DNA of 64,000 nt from Acephala macrosclerotiorum (taxonomy: Eukaryota > Ascomycota > Leotiomycetes > Helotiales > Mollisiaceae): the NCBI GenBank assembly GCA_014904845.1, contig MU119210.1, positions 186,001-250,000 of the forward strand, given 5' to 3'. The position numbers and the translations under genes were made by a program. Positions 11,610-22,439 of this stretch are shown piece by piece (the first letter of the stretch is position 1; each line of letters begins with the position of its first letter). Below the pieces are notes generated by a model. The model made no database searches and was not told the origin of the DNA. It saw only the letters and a list, made by a program, of their open reading frames with translations.

Positions 11610-12090
11610 TCATCCCTCCATCTTCGTATCCTCATTCCCATTATTCTGGTTAGCGCCCTGAATCCACAATACGTTATTGCACCTATCCTCAAATCAGCAC
11701 ATACTCTTCCCTTAGAACTCTCCAGGCAAGAGAAAAATAGCGTACCGAATCAGAACCTGTCCCAAAGTACTCGTCATCTCTTGATCAATCCACTCCTCCG
11801 CGCCAGACAACTGAATGTTCATGTAGCTGTCGATGCTAACGAGACGACCCTTGTATTCCGTTTGGCCCCATTTGAGTCGGATTATGACTTCCTCGTTGAC
11901 ACTATGCACCCAAACCATCAGCGTAAGCTCTTAATTCGGGACAGACGTTGTGGAAGAGGGAGGAGGAGGGTTGCGAAGACGTACAGGTTTTGCAGCATAG
12001 GCCGCGGGTTGATGGGCATGAACTGCACAAAATTTGTTAGCAAGAGTGTCACAGGCGGCGCGAAAGAGGTGAGGAGCTTACACCACTCAT
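11610..12090 (-). CDS. SMX3: Small nuclear ribonucleoprotein F (SmF)
   Basis: A 91-residue Sm-fold protein of the heptameric ring that binds U1, U2, U4 and U5 snRNA in the spliceosome. Coding exons, read on the minus strand, are 12090-12082, 12022-11985, 11901-11746 and 11682-11610. The first coding exon is only 9 nt (Met-Ser-Gly). Sm motif 1 appears as VIIRLKWGQTEYKGRLVSID SYMNIQL split over the long exon, and Sm motif 2 as LIRCNNVLWIQG. The start MSGFMPINPRPMLQNL matches the SmF family pattern of a short N-terminus with NPKP/NPRP. Length fits the family (85-95 residues). The gene lies tail to tail with PRMT5, whose known substrates include Sm proteins; that adjacency is probably chance. Confidence 0.93.
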
Positions 12091-12453
12091 TTTGGCGATT
12101 CGAGAAGAGTGATTGCGGATGCGCGTGGGTAGATTTATTGTCGCGTTTCTTTGGCTCGAAATCTTGAGGCTGCGAAGCTTCTGTGAGGATTTGCTTGGTG
12201 GTGCTGCTTTTGGGGTCCGTTTTGGCGCTAAAGAGGCGTAAGGCGGAGGTTGAGATGAAAGGCTGACAACCTTTCCAAAAGGGATGAATGTGATAGATTG
12301 TATGCTTATGTTGCAATAATTATCGTTTTAATGTATGCCATGAATGGATTGATCTTTGAGTTCACGAAGCTGATGTTCTGCATTCATAAATTCACTGCTG
12401 GTACTAGATTACTTTAAGAAGCTTTCTGAAAAGCAAATGAAGCTCATCATTTC
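12091..12453. other. Intergenic region between SmF and DUF866 genes
   Basis: This 363-base stretch holds the SmF promoter and the 3' end of the neighbouring DUF866 transcript, both on the minus strand. Nothing else is recognisable. Confidence 0.5.
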
Positions 12454-13150
12454 TCAATTCCTTCTTATCTCCCACTTCATATCCTTGATGCTGACTTCAT
12501 CTCCTGCTTTTTCATCATAGTCGAACCAGTCTCCCTCACTAAGATCAATCGCGGTGAATTTGGTGCCAGATTCCAGACCGGTGGCCAGCCAGTCTCCCTA
12601 TTTCATCTTAGAGCGAATACCATAGACCATAGATGCATGAGAATCACGTACCTCAGAATGGAACTCGGTGAATTCAAGTCCTCTACAGTCAATTTCAAGG
12701 ATCTTCTGTCGAGTTGGTGGCGAAGCCTGCTCATATGGTTTTGGAGCTTCTTTGATAGTTGCAGTTGACTCTCTCTAAGACCTGTTCAATATACACTTGT
12801 ACCTAAGGAGATAGAGACGGGGTAATCACCTTGCAGAATTGGCATTTCCATACGAAATTTGCTTCTCCTCGACTACCGCTTACTTCATTTTGCTCCTGTA
12901 AGCAAGGTAAGCAAGGTAAGCACTTCCCTTTTCTAAGAGTCTGGTATACTCACAAATCGACTGACGGAGATGGGGTTTGCATGAGTCTCTCGACAGGAAG
13001 TGCATTGCACTTTGAACGTGTACCAGAATGGGTTCTCAGCAGTGTCGTCTGGTCTCAACTCGGTCACGCTAGCTATAATCAATAAGATATCAGAGTGTGG
13101 ACGAAGGAAATATACCCCGACAAGTCTGCTGTAAGGGTGAGGGTTAACAT
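12454..13150 (-). CDS. UPF0587/DUF866 CXXC zinc-binding protein
   Basis: A 160-residue homologue of the human CXXC motif containing zinc-binding protein (C1orf123); molecular role poorly known. It was assembled from five small exons on the minus strand: 13150-13116, 13068-12954, 12895-12830, 12774-12652 and 12597-12454. All phases agree and the product follows the family from end to end: MLTLTLTADL start, VQCTSCRETH with the first CXXC, GEANFVWKCQFCKRES with the second CXXC, IDCRGLEFTEF, then GTKFTAIDLSEGDWFDYDEK and a KWEIRRN end. The four cysteines are the expected zinc ligands. The second intron contains a 9-base tandem repeat. The first acceptor was placed after CTAG rather than ATAG because only this restores ADLSGVTELRPDD. 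The gene is divergent from the PPR-like gene. Confidence 0.93.
12898..12921. repeat. Triplicated 9-base repeat in a DUF866 intron
   Basis: GTAAGCAAG is repeated two and two-thirds times on the plus strand. On the coding (minus) strand this is CTTGCTTAC repeated just before the acceptor, so it lengthens the polypyrimidine/branch region of intron 2. Confidence 0.75.
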
Positions 13151-13379
13151 TTGTGAGTATTTCTTTGGTTTGTTAAGGTCGTCGAAGTCTTTCAACCGTG
13201 ATGTTTATTGTGAGATGGTGGGGTGTTCGAGGGGCAGATGAGCTCGGGTGTAAAAGCAGCGGGCAATTTGAATGCTTGATCGAGCTTCGAACATTGAATC
13301 GTCTGATCATCTAAATACTAACACCTCACAACAAAATCACTTTCCAACCACAAACCACGGCCAATTGAGTGTCCTAGAT

Positions 13380-13420
13380 ATGCTGGAACAGCTACCGCGA
13401 AGGCCGGCATGACACGATAA
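13380..13420 (+). promoter_or_regulatory. Two linked uORFs leading into the PPR-like start codon
   Basis: An ATG at 13380 opens a 10-codon frame ending in TGA at 13410-13412. A second ATG (13409-13411) overlaps that stop as ATGA and opens a 3-codon frame ending in TAA at 13418-13420. That stop overlaps the main ATG at 13420 as TAATG. The chain suggests translation by termination and reinitiation, if the leader begins upstream of 13380. Confidence 0.5.
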
Positions 13421-15579
13421 TGCAAGTTCTCTGGTCTCGGGCTACCCAGGCCAGGTCGTCATGTCGCTGTAGCTCATGTCTACATGTAGCAACGACTCTA
13501 GCTCGAAGGACCACCACTGTAGCCAGCAAACGTCGTCTGAGGATCAGTGATGTTTTCACGGCATGTTACTCGACTATCCTTGCTACAGCAGCATTCGCAG
13601 ATGCGAGGGTGAAGGAGGACAGGAGGAAAGAATGGGATAGGCTCATAGAAGAAGCCAAGAGTCCTTCGAGAAGCAGGAAGAAAGGCCGCAGAGATATAGA
13701 CGAAGGGCCAGGTCCGGAAACAGACAATTGCGATGTTCAAAAACCAAAGGGGTCTCCAATTGAGGAAGCTGAGGTCCCCGTTGCGACATTCAAACCCACC
13801 CGAGACCTTTCCAATTCTACATACGAGCCCCATGTAGACGACACGCTTGATTCATGGGTCCTACCTCCCTGTAACCTAATACCACCATTAGCACATCCGG
13901 TAGAACGTGCAGACTTCTGGCTCAGAGACTCTACGGCTGCGCGCATCCGTGCTAGAGACGTCGACTCTGCCTACCAACCTGGACTGGATCAGGATGGACA
14001 ATGGATAGATGAACACTCTGACCCAGACTTTTCGAACCGCGAGCCGAAGAACCCGCTACATCTTGAGAAGATGGAGGATGTGGTTGCGAGTCTTGTAAGC
14101 AAGATCTTGACGGAATCAAATATTTTTTCGAAGCATGTCCAAGGAGCAGACGACCAACTCGCTGAGCTCCGGCAGCAGATGTCGGAAATGGCGCAGCGAT
14201 TCGTTGATCTCAATATAGGAGAGACTCGATGGCCTCAATACAGGTACGACGATATCGACGTTGTTGAGAGTAAACGAAAAGAACTTCATCAAACACTATG
14301 GGCTTTGTGCTCTACAGCACCCAGTGGTCAAGCCAATCTGGATGTGGCGACTGCAAAGGTGTGCTACAATCTGCTCGTCTCTACAGCTCCGCCTAGCATT
14401 ACCACTTACAATATACTCTTGGAAGAATTCATGAAGATGAAGCGATTCAATCTGGCCCAGATTATTGTCGACTCCTTTCTGAACGACAGCCGACTCAAAC
14501 CAAACAAAAGAACTATACGGCTGCTCTTGGATCATCATAGAGCCAAGTCTGACTGCCGAGGATTCTATAACATCATCAAACGAATGAGGGCTACGAAAGG
14601 AGATACGCGTCTTCGTCATAGATATGTTCTCGAATTGACCAACCATCATATTGAACGTTGGGCAACGACCAACAAAATTATTCACCGGTGCGGCTTTGTG
14701 CATCAAAAGGCCATCCGATCCCGTTCCATCTACAATTCTCTTATCCTTGGCTGCCTTGAATTCGGAAGCGTCAGAGCAGCTATTCGGTATGCTCGTGCTG
14801 CACTCCGGGAGGGACACGAGATATCTGCAGAGACACTCTGTGCCATAATCAAAGTTATCGTTAGCAAATTGGACGCATATGCAGGTTCATCGTTGCTCAG
14901 AGCTTTGTTGTCACAGTGGGATGATCCATCAATGGCCACCATTACCGTCTATTCTGGAAAGCTCCGTTCCTACATCAACAAGTTGCTGTTTCTTTGTGGC
15001 ATTGACCCAGCTTTACCCCCATCATCGCTCATCGGGCCAACATTAGTGCCGCAAGCCAAGTTGTTGAAGTTGTTATGGTGTATGCGGCTTGATAGCGTTG
15101 CGGACGCTGTGGGGCGTTCGGCTACCTTCCTCTTGCAATTAGATGCTTGCCTTGGCATGAGTGGGTTGGATCTATCCTATGCGAAGATCCAAATTCACCC
15201 TGAAGCTGAAGACACAGTTGATCAGCACTGTGAATGGGCTTTGCAAGTCGTTCGTAAGCAGTCCCAGGCTGAGTACAGACGTGCTGCTAGCAAGAAAGGA
15301 GGCGAACACAAGAGCAGAATGCTGAGACTGCGAGTATTGGACAAAATGGTTGCTGTGGGCTCGGATCTGATTGTCCTTCGTGAGACCGAAGCCTTGAAAT
15401 TGGAGGTCGCGTTTAAGAAGCGCGAATCAGAATCTCTAGAGCCGAGAACTGAGAAGAAGCACAAATTAGAATCTATGCAGCTCAGACGTGCTGCTTGCGA
15501 AGAACAAAGAGATCATGAGCAAGATGTTGAGACTGGGAGTCTTAGATCAAGAAACTGCTGCCAGGGAAACGGAAATTGA
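13420..15579 (+). CDS. Putative mitochondrial PPR-like protein with coiled-coil tail
   Basis: A single-exon frame of 719 residues. The N-terminus is rich in Arg, Ser, Thr and Ala with almost no acidic residues for about 60 positions, which suggests a mitochondrial presequence. The middle (roughly residues 320-510) looks like degenerate pentatricopeptide helices: ITTYNILLEEFMKMKRFNLA, LKPNKRTIRLLLDHH, SIYNSLILGCLEFGSVRAAI, HEISAETLCAIIKVI. Such proteins usually bind organellar RNA; that role is inferred from the fold pattern only. The C-terminal 100 residues are charged coiled-coil sequence containing KKRESESLEP-type repeats. The frame ends at 15579, but repeat-coding sequence goes on in another frame to 15901. 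The start is the ATG that follows two overlapping uORFs. The family was not recognised by name. Confidence 0.7.
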   Translation: MQVLWSRATQARSSCRCSSCLHVATTLARRTTTVASKRRLRISDVFTACYSTILATAAFADARVKEDRRKEWDRLIEEAKSPSRSRKKGRRDIDEGPGPETDNCDVQKPKGSPIEEAEVPVATFKPTRDLSNSTYEPHVDDTLDSWVLPPCNLIPPLAHPVERADFWLRDSTAARIRARDVDSAYQPGLDQDGQWIDEHSDPDFSNREPKNPLHLEKMEDVVASLVSKILTESNIFSKHVQGADDQLAELRQQMSEMAQRFVDLNIGETRWPQYRYDDIDVVESKRKELHQTLWALCSTAPSGQANLDVATAKVCYNLLVSTAPPSITTYNILLEEFMKMKRFNLAQIIVDSFLNDSRLKPNKRTIRLLLDHHRAKSDCRGFYNIIKRMRATKGDTRLRHRYVLELTNHHIERWATTNKIIHRCGFVHQKAIRSRSIYNSLILGCLEFGSVRAAIRYARAALREGHEISAETLCAIIKVIVSKLDAYAGSSLLRALLSQWDDPSMATITVYSGKLRSYINKLLFLCGIDPALPPSSLIGPTLVPQAKLLKLLWCMRLDSVADAVGRSATFLLQLDACLGMSGLDLSYAKIQIHPEAEDTVDQHCEWALQVVRKQSQAEYRRAASKKGGEHKSRMLRLRVLDKMVAVGSDLIVLRETEALKLEVAFKKRESESLEPRTEKKHKLESMQLRRAACEEQRDHEQDVETGSLRSRNCCQGNGN

Positions 15580-15901
15580 GGCCAAAACCTGCGAACTAGA
15601 CATCCTGTTATTGAGTGTCGAGTTGAAGAAGCGCAAGTTGGAATCTCTGCTGTATGATAAGGTTTCAATGGACCGGGAGACAACCAAGAAATATGTACTA
15701 GATTTGACGATGGAGACTGCCTCGTCCGTCGTAAGGAGCGTTGAGGCCAAGGAGCGGGAATTAGACTCTCTGGAGCAGCCGGTTTCTACTGCTGAGGCCG
15801 AGGTCAAGGTGGAGCAAGAACAGAAATTACTAATGGTACCACTCGCTCTTCTTCCACTTCAGTTGAAGCCACTCCCTGAGAGGGCTGAGGCAGCAGCGTG
15901 A
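15488..15901 (+). pseudogene. Frameshifted continuation of the coiled-coil repeat tail
   Basis: Bases 15276-15482 and 15483 onward are diverged tandem copies of a module of about 207 bases; both begin CAGACGTGCTGCT and share MLRLxVLD and KKRxxESL. In the second copy the spacing before the MLRL codons is two bases shorter, which moves the module to the +1 frame relative to the upstream gene. The new frame stays open for more than 400 bases, with ELKKRKLESL, KERELDSLEQ and a Glu/Ala-rich end. No intron that would repair the frame is visible. It is either a real truncation of the protein, a recent pseudogenised tail, or a sequence error. Confidence 0.55.
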
Positions 15902-16373
15902 CGATAGGATGCTATTCCTTTGTATATATAGGATACGACTGTGATGTAGATAGCCGCGTGGGGAGCATAAGCATAGAGCGGCGTTATGGTTTCAAGCATT
16001 TTGGAGTTTAGGGAGAGCATCGAAGAACCAGGAGAAGTAGTATGAGAAGCAATATATGTTAGTTCGAGCACGATGGCCTAGTCACACAAATATTCGTCTG
16101 ACCTCACTCTTTCCCATCTCTTTATTCAGCCCATCAACTAAGGCAAGTTTCTTTCATCCACAAGAAGTTGCGAAACACCGCCCACCAGTAATCTAAGTGT
16201 CTTTTGCACCTCTCTCGGTCCAAAAAAAAAAAAAAAATTTGCCCAGCACTTTTCCAACCAATAAGCCACTGCAGACCGGCTGCAAGCTCTTTCACTCCAA
16301 GTCTGGTCCCAAAGCCCCCCCCTGCCGAAGCAAAACTCACAGAATTGAGGGCGTGAACTCTCTTTGACACTTC
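15902..16373. other. Intergenic region with a 16-base A tract
   Basis: The convergent 3' ends of the PPR-like and queuosine-salvage genes meet here. A run of 16 A (16222-16237) is the only notable feature. It reads as poly-T in the 3' flank of the minus-strand gene. Confidence 0.5.
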
Positions 16374-18135
16374 TCAATACCAAATACTCCTCGTCCGGTG
16401 ATGAGGGATAGGTTCCTCGCCGGCAGTTTCTCGTTCTTTCATCGTATCGTAGAGAAAGAAGTCGATCAGGATTGTGTTGATTTTTGCTTCGGGATGGTTG
16501 CGGAGAATTTCTCGTCTGATGAGTTCTACGCACCATATGCTGCAGCCTGTAAAGATAAATGTCAGTGTGGAGTTTGAGGAACCATCAGAAGGATGTGAAG
16601 GTGGGAGAAGAAGTGTTTGGGCATTAGTCAGGAAAAAGAAGGTGGGCTTCGAACGTGACAATGCACAAGTCGACTTCAATGTCCCAATTCACATAAGAAC
16701 ATTTCCAAGAGACGATGTAAGGGCTCTTGGCCGATGCTGACCTCTTCCCAATGTACAGAAAGAGTTTAATCTCGGGTAGCCCGATGCTTGAAAGTAAAAT
16801 GACAAGAAAAAGAAAATTGATGAGCATACCTCTCAACTGAATCTCCCACGAATGACCACTCTCAATAGCCCTCTTCTTCCTAACCGTATTCTCCAAAAGA
16901 GGCGCATACCATAAACACCCCAACGTATTCAATATCTGCGGAATCCTATAATCCGCAAACATCGTAATCTTGCCAATATCATTAAACTCCCCGTACCCCT
17001 CGCCATCGAAAGCAGCCCACAAATCAGCAACACAGATCTGAGCTCGTTTGAGGAACCGAACACTTTTGCGATTCTCGAATTTGACGACGTCGTTAAAGCA
17101 GGGGAAGTTCTCTGCTAAGAGGTTAACGAGGGCTGCTGCCGAGTTCTTGGCTGCGAGGATGCAATTGGTGAAGCTGCATTGATATTTCTGTGGGGAATTG
17201 GTCAGAGATTCGAGGTGAGGGGTAAGCGGTGGGGGTACTTCATAGAGAATTTGGCCGGCTTCTCGGAGGCACGACATTCGTTCTGGGAAGAGCGGAATCT
17301 CTTCATCTGTTGCACTTCTGAAGACGTGTTTTAAGACTTCTTCAGTGCCTAGGAGATGTCAGGATAAAGTTCAGCTTAGTAGGCGCGAGAAACTCCCAAG
17401 TCTCGACACGAAATAACTCCAAAGCTGCCACATCCTTTCGAGAAGCTTGTACTTGCTAGTTGCTAGTACACCACATTCGTCTCTAAAATCCTGTGGAAGG
17501 TATCCTCCCCAGATTCGCATTCGCCCATAATCATTGCTTTCGTCTTCTAAAGAAAGACAATGAATAACAGAACCATAGCAATAATCAAAACCAGAAGTAA
17601 AAAATCCAAATTGAGAAACTGCTTACATTCGTCTTCGCTTTGCCAGAAATCTGAAGACGTGATTGGGATATCTATAAACGGGTCAGAGTGGTTCACCTCA
17701 GCGACAAACTGCCGTGAACTAACCCTCGTCAAGTGCTCTTTGCAACGCAGCAACTAAACTCCAATACCCAGTCCATTTCTTGCCCTTGTACTCAACTGCG
17801 AACCGTTCTTCGTCATCCAGCTCAGACCAGAATGAAAAGTTCAACAGGTCCATTGTGAAAATAAAAGCCAGCGTGCTCTCATCCTTGGTCTTGGGATGAA
17901 GCTCATGTGACGACCATGTCTTAGTGGAGTATTCTTTCTTTTGCATCTGCTCGTAGATCATGGCTGCAGCTGCTTTTGTTGACTGATAGTCCAGTGCAAC
18001 ATCAATTGAGTTGTCGTAGACATATTCGGCTCCATCTAGGACTTGGGTCTCGGGTATCTTGGGAGTTATGGCGGTCTTGTTGAAGTGTTGACGGAGGAAA
18101 TCGAGGAGGTCGTGGTCTGCCTCATCATCGGACAT
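16374..18135 (-). CDS. QNG1: Queuosine 5'-phosphate N-glycosylase/hydrolase (DUF2419)
   Basis: A 365-residue member of the queuosine salvage family (human QNG1/C9orf64), which releases queuine from queuosine 5'-phosphate so that tRNA can be modified. Minus-strand exons are 18135-17724, 17671-17627, 17348-17239, 17187-16830 and 16546-16374. Family landmarks are LLNFSFWSE with KGKKWTGYWSLVAAL, IPITSSDFW, IPLFPERMSCLREAGQIL, FPCFNDV, a long helix AQICVADLWAAF, ITMFADYRIPQILNTLGCL, and the end GCSIWCVELIRREI plus IDFFLYD. The 278-nt second intron (17349-17626) is long; its donor and acceptor were chosen because only they join EDEC to TEEVLKHVF in frame. The gene is divergent from UBA2. Fungi import queuine or queuosine rather than making it, which fits a salvage role. 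Confidence 0.92.
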
Positions 18136-18828
18136 TTTAGGCAAGAAGATCTTCGAGATCTAAAGTCTATGAAACGAATCTTGAAAGTGAAGCATTTGAC
18201 TGTCTGTTTCAATTTAAATAGAAGTTGCTCAGTAGCGAGGCAAAAGAGGTGCTTCAAAAGGGGTGAGTCGGCGTGAATTTCGAGGCTCGCTTTGACCTTG
18301 ACAGCCCTTCTCATTGGTCGAACCTGCCTAAATAGTGGAACCCTTCATCAATTCACCAAGAGAGGGAGGGCATCAAGCTGAGTATCGAAGCCACATCCAG
18401 GCCATTCTGTTTCTCTCATTTACAGGGAGGCAATTCTATCACACGGGCTCCAGGTCTCTCCTGATTGCTCCCTTCATCAAGAAAGTGGCCTCCCGATGAA
18501 GCTGTGTCTATCTCAACGTAGGAATACGAGCGATTTTCGGTCTTAAGGTTCTTTTCTAAATTCGTGAGAGTGTATCAAACAAACGGCTCGAGCAGTGAAA
18601 GTGAATACGTAGAACAAAACGATTATTCGTGCAATTGAAGGTCACGACAACGACGCCATATCTCGGTTGTGCGAGACCTCCGCGCGCAGTCGCGTCTCCT
18701 TCAACTTTTAGCCTCGTCAGGTACTCCGGAGCCTTCTCTGCGAACCAACAACTTCCGCAATCAACCTCGATCTTGCCCTTTTCCTTGGGCCGGTTCGATA
18801 CTGAGCGCACCCATTTGCATTGGCAAAG
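18136..18828. promoter_or_regulatory. Shared intergenic region, QNG1 and UBA2
   Basis: A head-to-head interval of 693 bases. No gene is supported inside it; it must hold both promoters. No specific factor site is claimed. Confidence 0.45.
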
Positions 18829-21267
18829 ATGGCAACAACGATGAAGCGCGATCAATTCAATACCCAATCGTTGGGGGTCCCGTTGAACACCATGGTAAAG
18901 GAGGTAAGAAAAAGATCCCTTAATGGAGGCCTGGAGCAGAACCTTTCGATCTCCAAACTCTCTCGAAGGCCTGCTAGATCTGCAAACGACTCCTTTCTGC
19001 TGTTTGAGTCCTCCGATGATGCCCGTCAACTCGGTCGCTCCTTCCCTCACGACTCAAAGTTCACGATGATGTTTGCGCCTCATGAAAATATAGACCACTG
19101 CTAACGTAATTGAACAGGCGCGAATCCTCATGGTCGGCGCAGGAGGTATAGGATGCGAGCTTTTAAAGAATCTCGTACTTGCTGGCTTTGGAGAAGTCCA
19201 TATTGTCGATCTCGATACCATCGATCTTAGCAATCTAAATCGACAGTTCCTCTTCCGACATGAGCATATCAAGAAGTCGAAGGCTTTGGTCCGTACTCTT
19301 AGCGACAAAATATCACAAATTGAGGACTGACATATGGCGAATAGGTGGCTAAGGATGCGGCACACAAGTTCAATCCCGATGTCAAGCTGGAGGCGTATAT
19401 GGCAAACATCAAGGATTCGCAATTCAACGTGGATTGGTTCAAGGGCTTTACGATGGTTTTCAACGCCCTGGACAATCTGGATGCGCGGAGACATGTCAAC
19501 AAGATGTGCATTGCGGCTGATATTCCTCTGGTCGAGAGTGGTACGACAGGCTTTAACGGCCAGGTTCAGGTGATTAAGAAGGGCGTCTCAGCCTGCTACG
19601 ATTGCACGCCAAAGGAAACACCAAAGAGCTTTCCCGTATGCACCATCCGAAGTACACCGAGCCAACCGATTCATTGCATTGTCTGGGGAAAGAGTTATCT
19701 ACTAAGGTATTTTTCCTATAGTGTTCTGGCAATATCTCCACATCTAAACTTTTGCTAGTGAGATCTTCGGAGCGAGCGAGGATGATTCACCCGAAATGGA
19801 CCATTCAGAGGACAGCGAAAATGCCCAAGAGATCGAGAAGCTGCGCCAGGAGGCACAAGCATTAAAGAAGATTCGGGAAGCTATGGGCACGGATTCATTT
19901 GCACAACTGCTCTTCGACAAAGTCTATAAGGACGATGTTATTCGGTTGCGATCAATGGAGGAGATGTGGAAGACTCGACGCCCTCCAGAGGCACTCGACT
20001 ATACAACGGTTATCGAGAAGGCAGCCGACGCAGAAGCTAGGAAGGAGAAGGTACTGAAGGATGGACAAAGAGTATGGACCTTAGAAGAGAACGTTGTTGT
20101 TTTCAAAGACAGGTAATACTCGAATTATTATTTTGGGATGAATCACTGACTGCCAAAGTCTGGGCCGATTAAGTAAGAGAATGGCTGAGACGAAGTCATC
20201 TTTCAAGGAGGGTGATGCCGAGCCAACGATCACATTCGACAAAGACGATGAAGATACACTAGACTTTGTCACTGCCGGTGCAAACTTGCGGTCAATCGTA
20301 TTCGGTATTGAAGCCAAATCTCGATTCGATATTAAGCAAATGGCTGGTAATATCATTCCCGCAATCGCCACGACAAATGCCATTGTAGCAGGTCTATGCG
20401 TTCTACAGTCCTTTAAGGTTCTTCGAGGCGAGTTCACGCACACGAAAGAGGTAAAATCACATTATTCTACGATTCCAGCATCAACTGACTCTTGAACAGA
20501 CCTTCCTTACACCATTTGCACAAGAAAGACTTCTTGCATCTGACGTAAATCGCCCACCAAATCCCGACTGTCCAGTATGCAGTGTCGCACAGACTCGAGT
20601 CCTGATTGACATGTCACGAGCCACTTTGGGTGACCTTGTTGAGGATTTTCTGAAGATAGAACTTGGGTATGGTGAAGAGATTGTTGTCAACCACGGAAAC
20701 AACCTCCTGTACGATGTTGACGAAACCGAGAATCTCGGAAAGAAGCTCAGTGAACTTGGTATGTCTGTATCTAATACTGCTCTCCATGTACTGGCTAACA
20801 TCTTGCGAAGGCATCAAGGGGGATAGTTTCCTAACCATTGTTGATGAAGATGAAGAGCACGACAAAGGACCCAGAGTCAACCTCATCCTGAACGTCCAGG
20901 AATCGTGCGTGCTCCCTATTCTAGCTCTTTGCTTTCTGGACTAATCTATAGCAGTACTTCACCTGAAGAAAAGCCCATCAAGAGCTTAGATATCGCACCA
21001 GCGACTAATGGCGACGCCCCAGGTTCCCCTATCCCTAGGAGGAAGAAAGAGGTGAAGGAAGTCCCGCAGTCGAACGGGCACGCTACCAACGGTTCCTCAG
21101 CCCCTCTGAATGGCAGCTCTGGAACCAAGAGAACTGCTACAGAGGCTTTCAGCAACAGCGACGAAACACTATCGTCGAAGAAAGCCAAGACACAGTCGAA
21201 TAGTGCAGATAATGACGTGATCGAGATCATTGATAACGATGGCGCCATCCTCATCGACGACGACTAA
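18829..21267 (+). CDS. UBA2: SUMO-activating enzyme subunit 2 (UBA2)
   Basis: The catalytic half of the SUMO E1 heterodimer (with AOS1); it adenylates SUMO, takes it as a thioester, and passes it to UBC9 in the nucleus. The eight exons are 18829-18903, 19118-19288, 19345-19706, 19759-20112, 20159-20450, 20500-20758, 20811-20904 and 20952-21267, giving 640 residues. The ATP site is [15 protein letters not shown], the active-site cysteine lies in [17 protein letters not shown], and zinc ligands are in CYDCTPKE and CPVCSV. The ubiquitin-like domain follows, then a basic nuclear signal (PRRKK, KKAK) and a terminal [16 protein letters not shown] that resembles a SUMO-interacting motif. The first intron (214 nt) is long and stays open in frame for much of its length, so retention would give a short truncated product. 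Confidence 0.96.
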
Positions 21268-21339
21268 TCTTGTCCCTCTTCCAATTTATTTCGGTAGCAT
21301 GTTGCTACGTTAGATTGATCTCCCGCCCAGGATATCAAG

Positions 21340-22439
21340 TCATATGGCACTCAACCCACCATCAAGGTTGAGTACACAATTATTTGCATATGCGTTCGCA
21401 GCCAGAAAGACTGCGGCATCTGCAATCTCAGAAGGTTGTCCAAAACGTTTCAGGGGTATGGCGTTTAAGGCTTCAGAGCGTGCATCGGGAGTCATAGCTG
21501 CATCTTGTATATTAGAACAGAACCCAGGCGTAAAATAGGTGGGCGGGGCTAATTCGCGAAACGAACGCATGATGAAATGTAATTCTTGAACGAATTTGAA
21601 CGTACCTTCGGTCATGTCTGTCTCGATGTATCCGGGCACTATCACATTGACTCGAATATTCTTCTCACCGAGTTCTGCTGCTAAGGCTCGGCTCAAGCCA
21701 ATGACTCCTGCTTTGCTTGCGGCGTATGCTGCGCTTCCCTTTCCACCTTTGAGTCCGAGGAGTGAGGCTACGTTGATGATGCAACCTTGGGACATTTAGC
21801 AAATGCTCAAAGCCTTAGTGACACAAAATAATGACTAACCTCCTTTCAAAGCCATCATGTTCTTCCCTACAATTCGACAAGCCATCATCGTGCCCATCAC
21901 ATTCGTTCTCATGACTTCTTCAAGCAAGCTAGTACTTGTGACAAAAAGGGGTGAGTAGTGGGTTATGCCTGCTGAATTCACTAGGATATCGACTTTCTGA
22001 CTATTTTGTCAGCGTTTTCATCTCATTTCTTCTTGCAATTCTTGACGCCGTCAACGCTCCAAGAATAAGAAAAGCAACAACGGACCTCCTTCTTCATACT
22101 GCCCCAGAAATCATTAGAACCAATATCTCCAACCACAACTCGATGCTCATCACCTGTACACAAACTATCTCGTACGCTATGCAATAATTGCTCGTTGCGT
22201 CCTATGAGGATACATCGTACGCCTTCTTGAGCGAGCCTCTTGGCAATTGCTGCGCCTATTCCTCGTGATGCGCCAGTGATAATGCAACTTTTTCCTTGGA
22301 GTGGAGTGGGGGTGGGTTGGTGGGGTGGTTCTTCGTTTAGGAAGGGGGATGCTGAAAATTTTCTCGTTGAGTTGAGGCTATTTCGATGTAAGATACGCAA
22401 TGGAGAGCAGAATTGAGTCGGGTGTAATCGAAGACGCAT
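21340..22439 (-). CDS. OAR1: Mitochondrial 3-oxoacyl-ACP reductase (SDR family)
   Basis: A 282-residue short-chain dehydrogenase/reductase of the FabG type, likely the NADPH-dependent ketoacyl reductase of mitochondrial fatty acid synthesis. Minus-strand exons are 22439-22086, 21996-21840, 21785-21606 and 21497-21340. The first 45 residues are Arg/Ser/Asn rich and end in KFSASPF, as in a mitochondrial presequence. The nucleotide-binding motif is TGASRGIGAAIA, the NAG-type motif is NSAGIT, and the catalytic Ser, Tyr and Lys are in NVASLLG and YAASKAG. The end GGLSAI is usual for the family. The last intron is 108 nt with no stop and in frame; removing it joins DMTE to AMTPDARSEALNAIPLKRFG as in homologues. 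Substrate is inferred from family and targeting only. Confidence 0.88.

Noticed and set aside
13498..13833. Antisense frame of 111 codons over the PPR-like gene
   Set aside because: A shadow of the sense coding frame without any family resemblance.
16222..16237. A 16-base A run as a possible retrotransposon tail
   Set aside because: No coding relic or target-site duplication lies next to it; a simple homopolymer in a 3' flank is enough.
18820..19104. A 94-codon frame running from UBA2 exon 1 through its first intron
   Set aside because: It is read-through of an intron with normal splice sites. The spliced form gives the conserved [14 protein letters not shown].
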